From contig QYAI01000227.1 of the NCBI GenBank assembly GCA_003988855.1, forward strand, positions 6,767 through 38,414: 31,648 nucleotides of DNA. The letters are read 5' to 3'. The notes beneath the pieces are model-generated. The model was not told where the DNA came from. It saw only the letters and a list, made by a program, of their open reading frames with translations, and ran no database searches. The position numbers and the translations under genes are program-made. Source of the DNA: Arachnopeziza araneosa. Lineage: Eukaryota; Ascomycota; Leotiomycetes; Helotiales; Arachnopezizaceae. Shown piece after piece: positions 31,170-31,648 of the stretch (positions are counted from its first letter, which is position 1; the number at the start of each line of letters is the position of its first letter).

Positions 31170-31648
31170 TCTTTTAGTAGTAAACTAAGCTAATATAAAT
31201 TTAAAGTTATATAAAAAAATTTACAAATTCTTTTACAATAGTTATTTATAATATTTAGTTTTTTTTTTTTTTAAATAGCTTTAATTATAATATAATATTT
31301 CTTACTTGCTTAAAAATAACTTTTTATTTTTAATTATAGTATAATTTAAGTTTTTTTACAAAGTTAATTATTTAAAAAGTTTTAAGTAATTATATTAACT
31401 TTTTGCAATATATAACTTTAAATAACTTATTAAAACTATAGTATAAAAAAATAGCTTTGCTAAGTTTAAATTTGTTTTTTTAAACTTATTACTATTAAAC
31501 AATACTTTTAAATTTTTTAATCTTTAGCTTTAAAAATTTGTTTTACTATAAGTTTTAAATATTTATAATAATAAAAAAATTATAAAAAAAAGTTTTTTAA
31601 ACTATAATAAAAATAACGTATAATAAATTCGAATATTAAAACAATTGT
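31170..31648. other. AT-rich right edge, no gene seen
   Basis: No frame, motif or repeat match could be supported in the last 480 bp. Confidence 0.5.

Noticed and set aside
1..31648. Mitochondrial, Plasmodium-like or anaerobic-fungus DNA as the source
   Set aside because: No rRNA, tRNA or organelle genes were seen. Repeat copies differ by directed CpA-to-TpA change, and a pogo-type transposase relic and LTR swarm fit RIP-mutated ascomycete DNA better.
1..31648. Short ATG-to-stop open frames across the window
   Set aside because: They are brief, A/T-only, lack initiation context, domains or splice structure, and occur equally in all frames.

Overview
This window is extremely A+T-rich DNA. 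Lines counted by hand hold about 2 to 28% G+C for ordinary stretches, mostly near 10-15%, and up to about 45% in one repeat copy. No intact gene, rRNA or tRNA was found. Copies of the same repeat differ mainly by C-to-T and G-to-A changes that turn CpA/TpG into TpA. That is the signature of repeat-induced point mutation (RIP) in filamentous ascomycete fungi. The best reading is an AT-rich isochore or pericentromeric/subtelomeric transposon graveyard of a RIP-competent fungus. The species cannot be told.

The clearest structure is a set of small LTR-like repeats that start TGTTAC and end GTAACA or a decayed form of it, most flanked by 5-bp target-site duplications (TSDs). I group them into three families. 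LTR1 (about 200-220 bp) lies at 7091, 8144, 8600, 15337, 17074, 24296, 27294, 28918 and 30946, with a fragment at 20757. LTR2 (about 160-170 bp) lies at 7614, 12484, 14708, 18962 and 28575. LTR3 (about 330-400 bp) lies at 11158 and 14165. Most have their own TSD, so they behave as solo LTRs (or LTR-only elements), and no full-length element with two LTRs was seen. LTR strands are arbitrary: '+' is the orientation in which the CACGTG-type motif is near the left end.

The best coding relic is a RIP-riddled, frameshifted pogo/Fot1-type (DDE_1) transposase on the + strand at about 18503-20620. It carries an LTR2 insertion between the DNA-binding and catalytic parts. Weaker relics are a two-copy family on the minus strand (about 1415-2000 and 22190-22620) and a single-frame stretch at 10150-10690.

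Two further dispersed repeats occur. Repeat A (4455, 21557, partial 7022) has a TATA-like box and a conserved hairpin. Repeat B (1213, 6858, 16800, 25575) gives an occupied/empty site pair for one LTR1 insertion. Tandem arrays with units of 9, 18, 19, 20 and 47 bp are scattered through the window, and a degenerate array fills the first 770 bp. The 19-, 20- and 47-bp arrays have nearly identical units, so they probably expanded after RIP.

Order of events, as inference: transposons inserted, RIP destroyed them, LTR elements inserted into the remains, recombination left solo LTRs, and short tandem arrays grew last.
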